This document shows positions 45,765-55,235 of a stretch of DNA of 64,000 nucleotides, piece after piece. Within the stretch, counting starts at the first letter, position 1. Each line of letters starts with the position of its first letter. Under the pieces are notes generated by a model. That model saw nothing but the letters and a program-made list of their open reading frames with translations. It was not told the origin of the DNA and made no database searches. Both the position numbers and the translations under genes were made by a program. The DNA is taken from contig JAWKYB010000002.1 of the NCBI GenBank assembly GCA_041396705.1, positions 434,001 through 498,000 of the forward strand, given 5' to 3'. The DNA comes from Alphaproteobacteria bacterium. GTDB taxonomy: Bacteria; Pseudomonadota; Alphaproteobacteria; CALKHQ01.

Positions 45765-46535
45765 ATGAATGCCATCCAGCAGCGTATGGACCAGCTTGTC
45801 GACCAGCTTAGCGGCGAATTCGTCGAGGATGCGAACGACATGCTCGACCGGCTCGACAACCTGGTCGTCGTCGGCGCGGAGGGCGGCGGCGCAGAGGCAC
45901 TGCTCGAGGCAAGGCGCATCGTCCATTCGCTGAAGGGCTCGGGTGCGACCTTCGGCTTCCGCGACGTCTCGCTCATCGCCGTGCGCGCAGAGGACTTCCT
46001 CAGCGACCTGCAGGTGCTCACCGAACAGCACCGCACCAGCATCCAGGCGTTCACCGACGCGATGCGCCGCGCGCTGGACAGCGACAACACCGCTCCGGTC
46101 GACTTCAAGGCCGAAGTGCGGCAGCTGCCGACCCGCCCGTCGTTCGACGTCAACGACGTCGAGATCCGCGAGGTCGAGGTGCTGCTGGTCAGTTCGGCCA
46201 AGGTGCTGGCGCACAAGGTACGCAACGAGCTGTCGGCCTGCGGCTATCGGGTGGCGACGGTGACCAGCCCGATCATGGCGCTGGAGATGGCCATCCGCAC
46301 CCAGCCCGACATGATCGTCTCGTCGACCGTGCTGGACGGCATGACCGGCGTCGATCTGGCCCGGGCGCTGTCGGTGATCTCGACCACCGAGCAGATTCCG
46401 TTTGCCCTGCTGACCAGCTTCGAGCGCGGCCACCCCGAGCTGTCCGGCCTGCCGGTCGGCGTCGGCATCATCCGCGTCGGCCCGCACTTTTCCGAGGACG
46501 TTGCCGAGGTTTTGAGCCGCTTCGAGGTCGGCTGA
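45765..46535 (+). CDS. HPt domain fused to a degenerate receiver
   Basis: 256 residues. The N-terminal half is a histidine phosphotransfer domain with the phospho-histidine His54 in RRIVHSLKGSGATFGF. The C-terminal half (about 136-256) has the receiver pattern but lacks the chemistry: the acidic pair is Ser143-Ser144, the phosphoacceptor position is Ser187 (DMIVSST), and the conserved Lys is Arg237; Thr217 is kept. An in-frame GTG at 45753 is an alternative start. The 3' end overlaps rnr by 68 bp. The partner kinase is not in the window. Confidence 0.82.
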   Translation: MNAIQQRMDQLVDQLSGEFVEDANDMLDRLDNLVVVGAEGGGAEALLEARRIVHSLKGSGATFGFRDVSLIAVRAEDFLSDLQVLTEQHRTSIQAFTDAMRRALDSDNTAPVDFKAEVRQLPTRPSFDVNDVEIREVEVLLVSSAKVLAHKVRNELSACGYRVATVTSPIMALEMAIRTQPDMIVSSTVLDGMTGVDLARALSVISTTEQIPFALLTSFERGHPELSGLPVGVGIIRVGPHFSEDVAEVLSRFEVG

Positions 46536-48702
46536 CCTTGCCGGCGGGCCGCGCCCGGCGCGTCCCGCCCTCCAGCAGCTCCAGCAGGATCGCCCCGGTC
46601 AGCGGGTTGGACTCGCGAATCCGGGCCAGCACCCGGTCGCCCAGCCTGAAGGTCCGGCCGGTGCGTTCGCCGACCAGGGCGCCCAGCCCGGCGTCGTGGA
46701 CGTAGAAATCGTGCGGCAGCGTGCTGATCGGCACCAGCCCGTCGGCATCGCTGCCGTCCAGCCCGATGAACAGCCCGGCGCGCGAGACGCCGCGGATGCG
46801 GCCCTCCACCTCGCGTCCCACCCGGTCGCCCAGATACATCGCCAGATAGCGGTCGACCGTGTCGCGCTCGGCCGCCTGCGCCCGGCGTTCGGCGGCCGAG
46901 ATCCGCGGCGCCAGGTCGAGATAGCGCACGAAGGCGGTCGACAGGTCCTCGCCGCCCGCGCCGAGCCCGCAGGCGGCGATCAGCGCGCGGTGGACCAGCA
47001 GGTCGGCATAGCGCCGGATCGGCGAGGTGAAGTGGGCGTAGCGCAGCAGCGCCAGGCCGTAGTGGCCGATGTTGCGCGGGCTGTACTCGGCCATCGCCTG
47101 GCTGCGCAGCACCAGGTTGTTGACCATCTCCTCGTCGGGCGTGCCGCGCACCTTGTCGAGGATGCGGTTGAACGTGGTCGGCGTCACCGCCTGGCCCTTG
47201 GCCAGCGGCAGCCCCATCTCGCGCAGCGTCTCGCGCAGCTGCTCGATCTTCTCGACCGAGGGCACGTCGTGCACGCGGTACATGCAGGCGGCGCCTGCCT
47301 TCTCCAGCGTCGTCGCGGCAGCGACGTTGGCGGCGATCATGAATTCCTCGATCAGGCGGTTGCTGTCGTCCTGGCGGCGCAGCTCGACCCCGACGGGTTT
47401 GCCGCCCTCGTCCAGGATGACGCGCTTCTCGTTCAGGTTCAGGCCCAGCACGCCGCGCCTGTCGCGCGCCTGCAGCAGCGACTTGTAGGCGCCGAACAGC
47501 GGCTCCAGCACCGGCGCCAGCAGCGGCCCGGTCAGGTCGTCGGTGGCGCCGTCCATCGCGGCCTGCACCTGGGTGTAGGTCAGCCGCGCGGCCGAGCGCA
47601 TCAGGCCGCGCATGACGGCATAGCGGGTCAGGTTGCCGCCGGCATCGACGAACATCTCGATCGCCAGGCAGGCCCGCGGCTCGCCCGGCCGCAGCGAGCA
47701 CAGCCCGTTCGACAGCGCCTCGGGCAGCATCGGCAGCACCCGGTCGGGCAGGTAGACGGAGTTGCCGCGCGTGCGCGCCTCGCGGTCGATCTCGTCGCCC
47801 GGCCGCACATACCAGGCGACGTCGGCGATGGCGACCAGCAGCCGCCAGCCGCTGCCGTCCGGCTCGGCATAGACGGCGTCGTCGAAATCGCGGGCATCCT
47901 CGCCGTCGATGGTGACCAGCGGCACGTCGCGCAGGTCGACCCGGTCGCCCAGCGGCGGCACCGTCGCCTTCTCGGCCAGCCTGACGACCGCGTCGGGGAA
48001 CACGCTGGGCAGGTCGTGGGCGCGGATCGCGATCAGGCTGATCGCGCCGGGGTCGTCGATGCCGCCGAGGCGCGCCTTGACGCGGGCCTGCGGCAGGCCG
48101 TTGCGCCGGCCCGGCAGGATCTCCGCCTCGACCAGCTCGCCCGGCCGGGCGCCGCCTTCCTGGCCCGGCGGCACCGCGAAGTCGGCGATGCCCCGCTTCT
48201 CCGACGACGCGATGCGCGCGCCGCCGGGGCCGATGTCGAATTGGCCGACGATCAGACCGGGCTCCTCGCGCTCGAACCGGCGCAGCACCTGGGCGATCAC
48301 CCGGCCCTCGTCCTGGCCGGTGACGCGCAGCAGCGCGCGGTCGCCGAGCCCGACCGCCGGGCGGCGCGGGCCCTGGCGGACCTCGATCGGCGGCGGCGGG
48401 GTCTCGGCCGACCAGCGTTCCGGCGTCGCCAGCGCGATGTCGTCGTCGATGGCTGTGATCTCGGCGACGAAAACGGCGGGCAGCTGGCCCGATGTGGTCA
48501 GGCCGCGGCGTGTCGTCCGCTCGATCAGCCCGTCCGCTTCCAGCGTGCGCAGCAGTTCTTTCAGCGCCGGCCGGTCGGCGCCGGCGACCTTGAACGCACG
48601 GGCAATCTCGCGCTTGCCCACCTTGCCCGGCGTCGCGCGGATGAAGGCGACGACCTCATCGCGCGTCGGCAGTGCGCTGCCGGCCCTGCGGCTGCTGGCC
48701 AA
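46468..48702 (-). CDS. rnr: Ribonuclease R
   Basis: Processive 3'-5' exoribonuclease of the RNB family. 744 residues: an N-terminal winged helix (DEVVAFIRATPGKVGKREIA), cold-shock domains, the RNB core with TIDGEDARDFDDAVYAE (catalytic Asp cluster) and HFTSPIRRYADLLVHR. An S1 domain (GRIRGVSRAGLFIGLDG) and a basic Arg/Lys/Pro tail close it. TTG start 48702 with GAGG before it, 7 bp after topA. The tail overlaps the HPt gene. Confidence 0.95.
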   Translation of the reverse strand: MASSRRAGSALPTRDEVVAFIRATPGKVGKREIARAFKVAGADRPALKELLRTLEADGLIERTTRRGLTTSGQLPAVFVAEITAIDDDIALATPERWSAETPPPPIEVRQGPRRPAVGLGDRALLRVTGQDEGRVIAQVLRRFEREEPGLIVGQFDIGPGGARIASSEKRGIADFAVPPGQEGGARPGELVEAEILPGRRNGLPQARVKARLGGIDDPGAISLIAIRAHDLPSVFPDAVVRLAEKATVPPLGDRVDLRDVPLVTIDGEDARDFDDAVYAEPDGSGWRLLVAIADVAWYVRPGDEIDREARTRGNSVYLPDRVLPMLPEALSNGLCSLRPGEPRACLAIEMFVDAGGNLTRYAVMRGLMRSAARLTYTQVQAAMDGATDDLTGPLLAPVLEPLFGAYKSLLQARDRRGVLGLNLNEKRVILDEGGKPVGVELRRQDDSNRLIEEFMIAANVAAATTLEKAGAACMYRVHDVPSVEKIEQLRETLREMGLPLAKGQAVTPTTFNRILDKVRGTPDEEMVNNLVLRSQAMAEYSPRNIGHYGLALLRYAHFTSPIRRYADLLVHRALIAACGLGAGGEDLSTAFVRYLDLAPRISAAERRAQAAERDTVDRYLAMYLGDRVGREVEGRIRGVSRAGLFIGLDGSDADGLVPISTLPHDFYVHDAGLGALVGERTGRTFRLGDRVLARIRESNPLTGAILLELLEGGTRRARPAGKVSRPRSGSKPRQRPRKSAGRRG

Positions 48703-48709
48703 GCGCGCC

Positions 48710-51388
48710 TCAGCCGGGCGGTTCGGCGGAGGCCGAGGGCTTGCCGCTCTTCCTGGCCGACGGCTTGCGTGCAGCCGGCTTGGCGGCGGCCTTCTTCGTC
48801 GCGGGCTTCTTGCCGGTGGCTTTCTTCGCGGCCGGCTTCTTCGACGCCGTCTTGCCGTTGGCCTTGGCGCCGGCCTTCGCGGCCAGCAGCGCGACCGCCT
48901 GCTCCAGCGTGACCGTGGCCGGGTCCTGGTTCTTCGGCACCGAGGCGAACACGCGGCCCCACTTCACATAGGGGCCGTAGCGGCCCTTGTTGACGGTGAC
49001 CGCGCCGCCGCCCGGATGGTCGCCGAGACTGGCCAGCACGGCGGCACCGCCGCCGCGCCCGCCCTTCTTCTCGGCCAACAGCGCGTTGGCGCGGTTCTCG
49101 CCGATGGTCAGCACCTCGTCGATCGACGGCAGCGAGACGTAGGTGCTGTCGTATTTCAGATAGGGGCCGAAGCGGCCGAGGCCGGCATAGATCGGCTCGC
49201 CGGTTTCCGAGTGACGGCCGACGATGCGGGGCAGGGCGAGCAGCTGCACGGCGAAGTCGAGGTCGACGCCGTCCGGCGCCCGATCCTTCGGCAGCGCCAC
49301 CCGCTGCGGCTTGGTCTTCTCGCCCTCGGCGGGCTCGCCGTGCTGGATGTAGAAGCCGTAGGGACCCTTGCGCACGCTGACCGGCATGCCGGTTTCCGGA
49401 TGATTGCCCAGCGCGATCGGGCCGTCGCCGGCCGCCGCATTGCCGGCCTCGTCGTCGCCCGGCAGCGCCAGCGGCCGCGTGTAGCGGCATTCCGGATAGT
49501 TGCCGCAGCCGATGAAGGCGCCGTGCTTGCCGAGCCGGAGCCCGAGCCGGCCGGTGGCGCAGCTGGGGCAGGCGCGCGGGTCGCTGCCGTCCGCCTTCGA
49601 CGGGAAGAAATGCTGGCCCAGGCTGGCGTCCAGGTTCTCGAGCACCTGGCCGATGGTCAGGTCCCTGGTTTCGGCGATGGCGGCCTGGAACGCCTGCCAG
49701 AACTCGCGCAGCACCGTGCGCCAGTCGATCCGGCCGCCGGAGATGTCGTCGAGCTGGTTCTCCAGGTCGGCGGTGAAGTTGTATTCGACATAGCGGCGGA
49801 AGAAGCCTTCCAGGAACGCGGTGACCAGCCGGCCGCGGTCGCCGGGCACGAACCGGCGCCGGTCCAGCGTGACGTACTCCCGGTCCTGCAGCACCTGGAT
49901 GATCGAGGCATAGGTCGACGGCCGGCCGATGCCCAGCTCCTCCAGCTTCTTGACCAGCGAGGCCTCGCTGTAGCGCGGCGGCGGCTGGGTGAAGTGCTGG
50001 TTGGGCGCGACCGTGTCCACGTCGGTGCGGTCGCCCTCTTTCACCGTCGGCAGACGGCGGCCTTCCTCGCCGGCCTCGTCGGGGTCGGGGTCGTCGCGGT
50101 CCTCGCGATAGGCTTTCATGAAGCCGTCGAAGGCGACGACCGAGCCGGTCGCGCGCAGGCCGATGGCGCCGCTGGCGTCGGTCAGGTCGACCACGACGCG
50201 GTCGAGCTCGGCGCTGACCATCTCGCACGCCATCGTCCGGCGCCAGATCAGCTCGTAGAGCCGGCGCTGGTCGTCGTCGAGATAGCGGGCGACCTCCTTC
50301 GGCGTGCGCGCCATGTCGGTCGGGCGGATCGCCTCGTGCGCCTCCTGCGCGTTCTTGGCCTTGGTCTTGTACATGCGCGGCGACGACGGCAGGTACTCGT
50401 CGCCGTAGATGTTGGCGATCGCGTTGCGGATCGCGCCGATCGCCTCGTTGCTCAGCGTCACGCTGTCGGTCCGCATGTAGGTGATCAGGCCGACCGTCTC
50501 GCTGCCCAGGGCGACGCCCTCGTACAGCCGCTGCGCCACCCGCATGGTCTGGGTCGCGCTGAAGCCCAGCTTGCGCGAGGCCTCCTGCTGCAGGGTCGAG
50601 GTGGTGAACGGCGGATAGGGGTTGCGCTTGACCCGCTTGCGGTCGACCGCGGCGACGCCGAATGTGCCGGCGGCGCGGATGCGCTCGGCCGCGCGATTGG
50701 CGCTGTCGCCGTCGCCCAGCGCGAACTTGTCCAGCTTCTCGCCGTCCAGCACCGCCAGCGCACAGGGCAGGTCGTCGCCGGCCGGGGTTTTCAGCACCAC
50801 GTCGACCGACCAGTATTCGCGCGGCCGGAACACCTCGATCTCGGCTTCGCGCTCGCAGATCAGCCGCAGCGCCACCGACTGCACCCGCCCGGCCGAGCGC
50901 GCGCCGGGCAGCTTGCGCCACAGCACCGGCGACAGCGTGAAGCCGACCAGGTAGTCCAGCGCGCGCCGCGCCAGATAGGCGTCGATCAGCGCCTGGTCGA
51001 GGTCGCGCGGGTTGGCGATCGCGTCGAGCACCGCCGACTTGGTGATCTCGTTGAACGTGACACGTGACACCGCCACGTCCTTCAGCGCGCGCCGCTTGCG
51101 CAGCTCCTCCTGCACGTGCCAGGAGATCGCCTCGCCCTCGCGGTCGGGGTCGGTGGCGAGATACAGCCGGTCGGCCGACTTCAGCTCCTGGATGATCGCC
51201 TTGACGTGCTTCTCGGACCGGGGGTCGATCTCCCAGTCCATGTCGAAGGCCTCGTCCGGCCGCACCGAGCCGTCCTTGGCCGGCAGGTCGCGGATGTGCC
51301 CGTAGGACGCGACCACGCGGTAGTCGCTGCCCAGGTATTTGTTGATGGTTTTCGCCTTCGCCGGCGATTCGACAACGACAACGTTCAT
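48710..51388 (-). CDS. topA: DNA topoisomerase I
   Basis: Type IA topoisomerase that relaxes negative supercoils. 892 residues: TOPRIM (VVVVESPAKAKTINKYLG; DPDREGEA), active Tyr304 in GLITYMRTDS, one canonical four-Cys zinc module (CPSC...CGNYPEC, about residues 590-620), two to three topo_C repeats and a Lys/Ala/Pro-rich tail of about 50 residues. Start ATG 51388 (MNVVVVESP). Part of the plsY-dprA-topA-rnr run. Confidence 0.97.
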   Translation of the reverse strand: MNVVVVESPAKAKTINKYLGSDYRVVASYGHIRDLPAKDGSVRPDEAFDMDWEIDPRSEKHVKAIIQELKSADRLYLATDPDREGEAISWHVQEELRKRRALKDVAVSRVTFNEITKSAVLDAIANPRDLDQALIDAYLARRALDYLVGFTLSPVLWRKLPGARSAGRVQSVALRLICEREAEIEVFRPREYWSVDVVLKTPAGDDLPCALAVLDGEKLDKFALGDGDSANRAAERIRAAGTFGVAAVDRKRVKRNPYPPFTTSTLQQEASRKLGFSATQTMRVAQRLYEGVALGSETVGLITYMRTDSVTLSNEAIGAIRNAIANIYGDEYLPSSPRMYKTKAKNAQEAHEAIRPTDMARTPKEVARYLDDDQRRLYELIWRRTMACEMVSAELDRVVVDLTDASGAIGLRATGSVVAFDGFMKAYREDRDDPDPDEAGEEGRRLPTVKEGDRTDVDTVAPNQHFTQPPPRYSEASLVKKLEELGIGRPSTYASIIQVLQDREYVTLDRRRFVPGDRGRLVTAFLEGFFRRYVEYNFTADLENQLDDISGGRIDWRTVLREFWQAFQAAIAETRDLTIGQVLENLDASLGQHFFPSKADGSDPRACPSCATGRLGLRLGKHGAFIGCGNYPECRYTRPLALPGDDEAGNAAAGDGPIALGNHPETGMPVSVRKGPYGFYIQHGEPAEGEKTKPQRVALPKDRAPDGVDLDFAVQLLALPRIVGRHSETGEPIYAGLGRFGPYLKYDSTYVSLPSIDEVLTIGENRANALLAEKKGGRGGGAAVLASLGDHPGGGAVTVNKGRYGPYVKWGRVFASVPKNQDPATVTLEQAVALLAAKAGAKANGKTASKKPAAKKATGKKPATKKAAAKPAARKPSARKSGKPSASAEPPG

Positions 51389-51452
51389 CGGGGGGCCATT
51401 CGGTTGCCACCGTTGTCCTGCGCTGAACGGCGCAGGCCGGTCGATCTGTGCT

Positions 51453-52598
51453 TCAACGGCGAACCGGATCCCCCGCCAGGGCCACCTGATTGTCGACAGA
51501 CCGGCTGATCCGGCCCGCCAACTCAAGCTCCAGCAGCACCGCGTTCGCGTCAGGCACAGACACTTGGCACTCGCGGATCAGTTCGTCAACCGGGATCGGC
51601 GCGTGGGAAAGCAGGCCGAGGATGCGGTCGTGCAGGTCATCCGCACCATTCTCCGCCGTCGGCGGCGCGGCCCGGACAGGCGTCGCCGCCACGCGGGGCG
51701 GTGCCCGCCGGGCCGGTCGCGGCAGCGGCTGCAGGCTGCCGGCCAAACCGTCCAGGACGTCGCGCGCGCTCTCCGTCAGCGTCGCGCCCTGGCGGATCAG
51801 GTTGTTGGCGCCCTGGCAGCGCGGGTCGAGCGGCGAGCCCGGCACCGCGAACACCTCGCGCCCCTGCTGCAGCGCCATCCGCGCGGTGATCAGCGAGCCG
51901 GAGCGCAGCGCCGCCTCCACCACCACCACGCCGCGGGCGAGCCCGGAGACAATGCGGTTGCGGCGCGGGAAATGTCGCGCCTGCGGCTCGGTGCCGAACG
52001 GCTGCTCGGCGACGACGCAGCCATGCGCCGCGATATGGTCGATCAGCGGCCGGTTCTCCGGCGGATAGACGATGTCGATGCCGCCGGCGACCACGGCCAC
52101 GGTGCGCGCGGCCGCGCCCTCGTGCGCCGCGGTGTCGATGCCGCGGGCCATGCCGGACACCACGGTGATGCCGGATTCGGCCAGGTCTTCGGCGATCGTC
52201 CGGGCCAGCCGGCGGCCGTTGGCCGAGGCGTTGCGGGCGCCGACGACCGCGATGGCCGGGCCGTGCAGCAGGGCGGGGTCGCCCCGCACGCTGAGCACCG
52301 GCGGCGGGTCGGCGATCGCGGCCAGCGCCTCCGGATAGTCGGGGTCGGCCAGCGCGATCAGCCGGCCGCCGATGCGGGCCAGCGCGGCGGCCTCGCGCTC
52401 CGCCTCGCCTCGGCTCGGGATGCGCGGCTGCTGCGCCGCGCCGCCGCGGCGCGCGAGGCCCGGCAATGCCGCCAGAGCACCGGCGGCACTGTCGAACTGC
52501 GCCAGCAGCGAAAGGAAGGTCATCGGGCCGATGCCCTCCGTACGGGCCAGCCGCAGCCAGTCCAGCCGTTCGTCGTCGCTCAGCCCGGCCTCGGTCAT
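51453..52598 (-). CDS. dprA: DNA processing protein DprA
   Basis: Loads RecA on incoming single-stranded DNA during transformation. 381 residues: an N-terminal helical domain (LRLARTEGIGPMTFLSLL), the Rossmann core (VVGARNASANGRRLA, VVSGMARGIDTAAHEGA, FPRRNRIVSGLA), then a C-terminal winged helix (LLSHAPIPVDELIRE). ATG overlaps the plsY stop by 4 bp; topA follows, the usual plsY-dprA-topA order. Confidence 0.96.
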   Translation of the reverse strand: MTEAGLSDDERLDWLRLARTEGIGPMTFLSLLAQFDSAAGALAALPGLARRGGAAQQPRIPSRGEAEREAAALARIGGRLIALADPDYPEALAAIADPPPVLSVRGDPALLHGPAIAVVGARNASANGRRLARTIAEDLAESGITVVSGMARGIDTAAHEGAAARTVAVVAGGIDIVYPPENRPLIDHIAAHGCVVAEQPFGTEPQARHFPRRNRIVSGLARGVVVVEAALRSGSLITARMALQQGREVFAVPGSPLDPRCQGANNLIRQGATLTESARDVLDGLAGSLQPLPRPARRAPPRVAATPVRAAPPTAENGADDLHDRILGLLSHAPIPVDELIRECQVSVPDANAVLLELELAGRISRSVDNQVALAGDPVRR

Positions 52599-53293
52599 CG
52601 ATCCGACCTGCCCAGCCGGATCCGGCTTTCCTGGCCGCGCAGCAGGCGGACGATGTTGTGGTGGTGGCGGATCCAGACCAGCACGCAGACGACCAGCGCC
52701 ATCAGCGCGAAGAATGGCGTCACCAGGTAGAACACGAAGGGCGCGGCCAGGAACGAGAACAGCGCGGCGGCGGAGGAATAGCGGCTGATCAGCGCGAACA
52801 GCAGCCACAGGCCGATGCAGGCCAGGCCGACGGTCGGCGACAACGCCAGGTAGACGCCGAAGCCGGTGGCGACGCCCTTGCCGCCGCGGAAGCCGAGCCA
52901 GACCGGGAACATGTGGCCGAGCACCGCGAACAGCCCGGCGACCAGGCCGGCGCTGGCTGCCAGCGCGATGTCGGCGAATTCCGCATCGCCGTCCGCGGCT
53001 GCGGTTGCCGCCGTCATGTCGGCGCCGACGCCGTAGAGCCAGTAGATCGCCAGCAGCACGGCAACCGCACCCTTGCCGCCGTCCAGCAGCAGCGTCGCCG
53101 CAGCCAGCCCCTTGCGGCCGGTGCGCAGCACGTTGGTGGTGCCGATGTTGCCGGAGCCGATCTTGCGCAGATCGCCCAGCCCTGCCGCCAGCGTCAGCAC
53201 CAGCCCGAACGGGATGGCGCCGAGCAGATAGGCGACGAGGGCCGAGAGCAGCAGGCCGGTCAGCCCGTGGTCGATGGCGATCTGGTGTGGCAT
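52595..53293 (-). CDS. plsY: Glycerol-3-phosphate acyltransferase PlsY
   Basis: Inner membrane enzyme that acylates glycerol-3-phosphate with acyl-phosphate, the first step of phospholipid synthesis. 232 residues, several hydrophobic segments, and the motifs IGSGNIGTTNVLRT, LLDGGKG, and GHMFPVWLGFRGGKGVATG. Translationally coupled to dprA. An insertion of about ten residues (TAATAAADGDAEF) enlarges the loop around residue 95-105. Confidence 0.95.
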   Translation of the reverse strand: MPHQIAIDHGLTGLLLSALVAYLLGAIPFGLVLTLAAGLGDLRKIGSGNIGTTNVLRTGRKGLAAATLLLDGGKGAVAVLLAIYWLYGVGADMTAATAAADGDAEFADIALAASAGLVAGLFAVLGHMFPVWLGFRGGKGVATGFGVYLALSPTVGLACIGLWLLFALISRYSSAAALFSFLAAPFVFYLVTPFFALMALVVCVLVWIRHHHNIVRLLRGQESRIRLGRSDR

Positions 53294-53441
53294 CTATGCC
53301 CTCAATGGTAGTTGTTTGCGCACGAACGATCAACCAAAACGATTGGCTGCGAGCTTGCGTCAGCGCCCGCGGCGGGGCAGGATCGTCGCCGCCGGGGCGA
53401 CCCTGCTTGGCGGTGGCGACCGTTCGGCTGCGAAGGGCATT

Positions 53442-53822
53442 ATGGCAGGCACGCTTTATCGGATCATCCTGTTCGTTCAGGACGTCGACCGGCTCGTCGG
53501 CTTCTACGGCGCCGGGCTCGGGTTGACGCCGAGCGAGCACGTCCCGGGCGAGTGGGCGGTGCTGCGCTCCGCCGGCTGTGAGCTTGCGTTGCATCGGGCC
53601 GGCGAAGCCTGGCGCGGTGACGCGGCGGCCGAGGCGGGGGAGAACAGCAACGCCAAGATCGTGTTCGCGGTTGCAGGACCGCTGCAGTCGCATCGCGAGG
53701 CGCTGGCCCGGCTGGGCGCGTGTATGGGCGAGATCAGGCACTTCGCGGGTCATCCGGGCCCGCTCTGCGACGGCCAGGATCCCGAAGGCAACGTGTTCCA
53801 GCTGCTGCAGTCGGCGGGCTGA
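53442..53822 (+). CDS. VOC family (glyoxalase-like) protein
   Basis: 126 residues with the vicinal oxygen chelate fold: RIILFVQDVDRLVGFYGAGL at the start, GHPGPLCDGQDPEGNVFQLLQ at the end. Specific activity cannot be read from the sequence. Start ATG 53442 with GAAGGG in front. Its stop abuts the convergent ruvX stop with no intervening base. Confidence 0.82.
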   Translation: MAGTLYRIILFVQDVDRLVGFYGAGLGLTPSEHVPGEWAVLRSAGCELALHRAGEAWRGDAAAEAGENSNAKIVFAVAGPLQSHREALARLGACMGEIRHFAGHPGPLCDGQDPEGNVFQLLQSAG

Positions 53823-54308
53823 CTAGGAAGCCGGGTCCGGGCGGCGGCGGCGCAGCGCGTCGAGCGCGCCCTGCAGGATGTAGGCGGCGGCGGCCTGGTC
53901 GACCTCCTGCGCGCGGCGGCGGCGCGACATGTCGGCCGCCTCGATCATCTGGCGCTCGACCGCGCTGGTCGACAGCCGCTCGTCCCACAGCAGGATCGGC
54001 AGGTCGCGGCGCTTCAGCAGCTCGCGGGCGAAGGCGCGGGTCGCCTGGCAGCGCGGGCCTTCGCTGCCGTCCATGTTGACCGGCAGCCCCAGCACGATGC
54101 CGCCGGCGCGGCGTTCGTCCATCAGCGCGAACAGCGTGTCCAGGTCGGGCTGCAGCTTGCGGCGGCGGATCGTCGTCACCGGTGCGGCCACCATCCAGGC
54201 GCCGTCGCCGACGGCGAACCCGATGGTCTTGGTGCCGAGGTCGAGGCCGACCAGCCGGGTCGGCGGCGAGACGGCGGCGGCGAATGCGGCGGCGTCGAGC
54301 ACGGCCAT
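53823..54308 (-). CDS. ruvX: Holliday junction resolvase-like RuvX/YqgF
   Basis: 161-residue RNase H-fold protein; family members act in 16S rRNA 5' processing and possibly on Holliday junctions. Motifs: VGLDLGTKTIGFAVGD, GIVLGLPVNMDGSEGPRC, LLWDERLSTSAVE, VDQAAAAYILQ. Start ATG 54308. It lies 17 bp after the EamA transporter gene and could share its transcript. Confidence 0.93.
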   Translation of the reverse strand: MAVLDAAAFAAAVSPPTRLVGLDLGTKTIGFAVGDGAWMVAAPVTTIRRRKLQPDLDTLFALMDERRAGGIVLGLPVNMDGSEGPRCQATRAFARELLKRRDLPILLWDERLSTSAVERQMIEAADMSRRRRAQEVDQAAAAYILQGALDALRRRRPDPAS

Positions 54309-54325
54309 GGCCGTTCTCCCCTGGC

Positions 54326-55234
54326 TCAGCCGGCCGGCAGCCGGCGCTTGCGCCGGCGCAGCCCGTGAACGGTGTTGGCGGTGACGCCGGCGATGACGAT
54401 GGTGCCGCCGACCAGCGCGAGCGCGGTCGGCCGCTCGGCGAAAGCCAGCCACACCCAGACCGGCCCCAGCACCGGTTCCAGCAGCCCGATCAGGGCGGAG
54501 TGGGCCGCCGGGATCAGCCGGGCGCCGGTGACGAACAGTGCCAGCCCGAGGCCGAGCTGGCCGGCGCCGAACAGCGCCAGCAGCGGGGCATCGTGGGCGG
54601 TCACCGCCAGCGGCGTGGCGAAGGGCAGGGCGATCAGCATGGCGCAGGCGGCGCCGGTGCAGACGGCCGGCGTCATCCGCACCTGCGGGTGGCGGCGGAT
54701 GGCGACGATGGCGGCCGAATAGCCGCAGGCCGACGCCAGCGCGAAGGCGTCGCCCAGCAGCGAGCCGTGCTCCAAGGCGTCGGCGGCGATCAGCGCGATG
54801 CCCAGCATCACCGCGGCGATGGTCAGCCAGGTTGCCGGGCTGATCGGCTCGCCGAGCACGGCGCGGCCGAGCAGGGCGGCGATCAGCGGCGCCGAACTCA
54901 TGATCATCAGCGTCTCGGCCACCGAGGTCAGGCTGAGCGCGACCACGAACGAGATCGAGGCGCAGGCGAAGCCGGCCGCGACCACCAGGCCGGGCGCACC
55001 CATCCGCCGGAAAAGCGCCGGCGCCGCGCGGCCGTCGCGCAGCGCCAGAAAGCCGAGCAGGAACAGGCAGGCCGAGGCCGAGCGCCAGAAGATCGTGGTC
55101 CAGCTGTCGGCACTGTCGAGCAGGCGAACGATCAGTCCGCCGCTGCTCCACAGCAGCGCCGAGGCGGCGACCAGCACCAGCCCGCGGCCGCTGCCCGGCG
55201 TCTCCGCCGGCATGGCGGCGGCGTCCGCGGCCAT
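54326..55234 (-). CDS. EamA/DMT family transporter
   Basis: 302-residue inner membrane protein with about ten hydrophobic helices in two EamA repeats (LVLVAASALLWSSGGLIVRL; LLGDAFALASACGYSAAIVA). LIGLLEPVLGPVWVWLAFAE is the typical second-repeat motif. A metabolite exporter or uptake protein of unknown substrate. It starts 1 bp after the ABC permease stop, so it belongs to the same operon. Confidence 0.88.
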   Translation of the reverse strand: MAADAAAMPAETPGSGRGLVLVAASALLWSSGGLIVRLLDSADSWTTIFWRSASACLFLLGFLALRDGRAAPALFRRMGAPGLVVAAGFACASISFVVALSLTSVAETLMIMSSAPLIAALLGRAVLGEPISPATWLTIAAVMLGIALIAADALEHGSLLGDAFALASACGYSAAIVAIRRHPQVRMTPAVCTGAACAMLIALPFATPLAVTAHDAPLLALFGAGQLGLGLALFVTGARLIPAAHSALIGLLEPVLGPVWVWLAFAERPTALALVGGTIVIAGVTANTVHGLRRRKRRLPAG

Positions 55235-55235
55235 C

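Noticed and set aside
46696..48912. Long plus-strand open frame across rnr
   Set aside because: Shadow of rnr; low-complexity translation without motifs.
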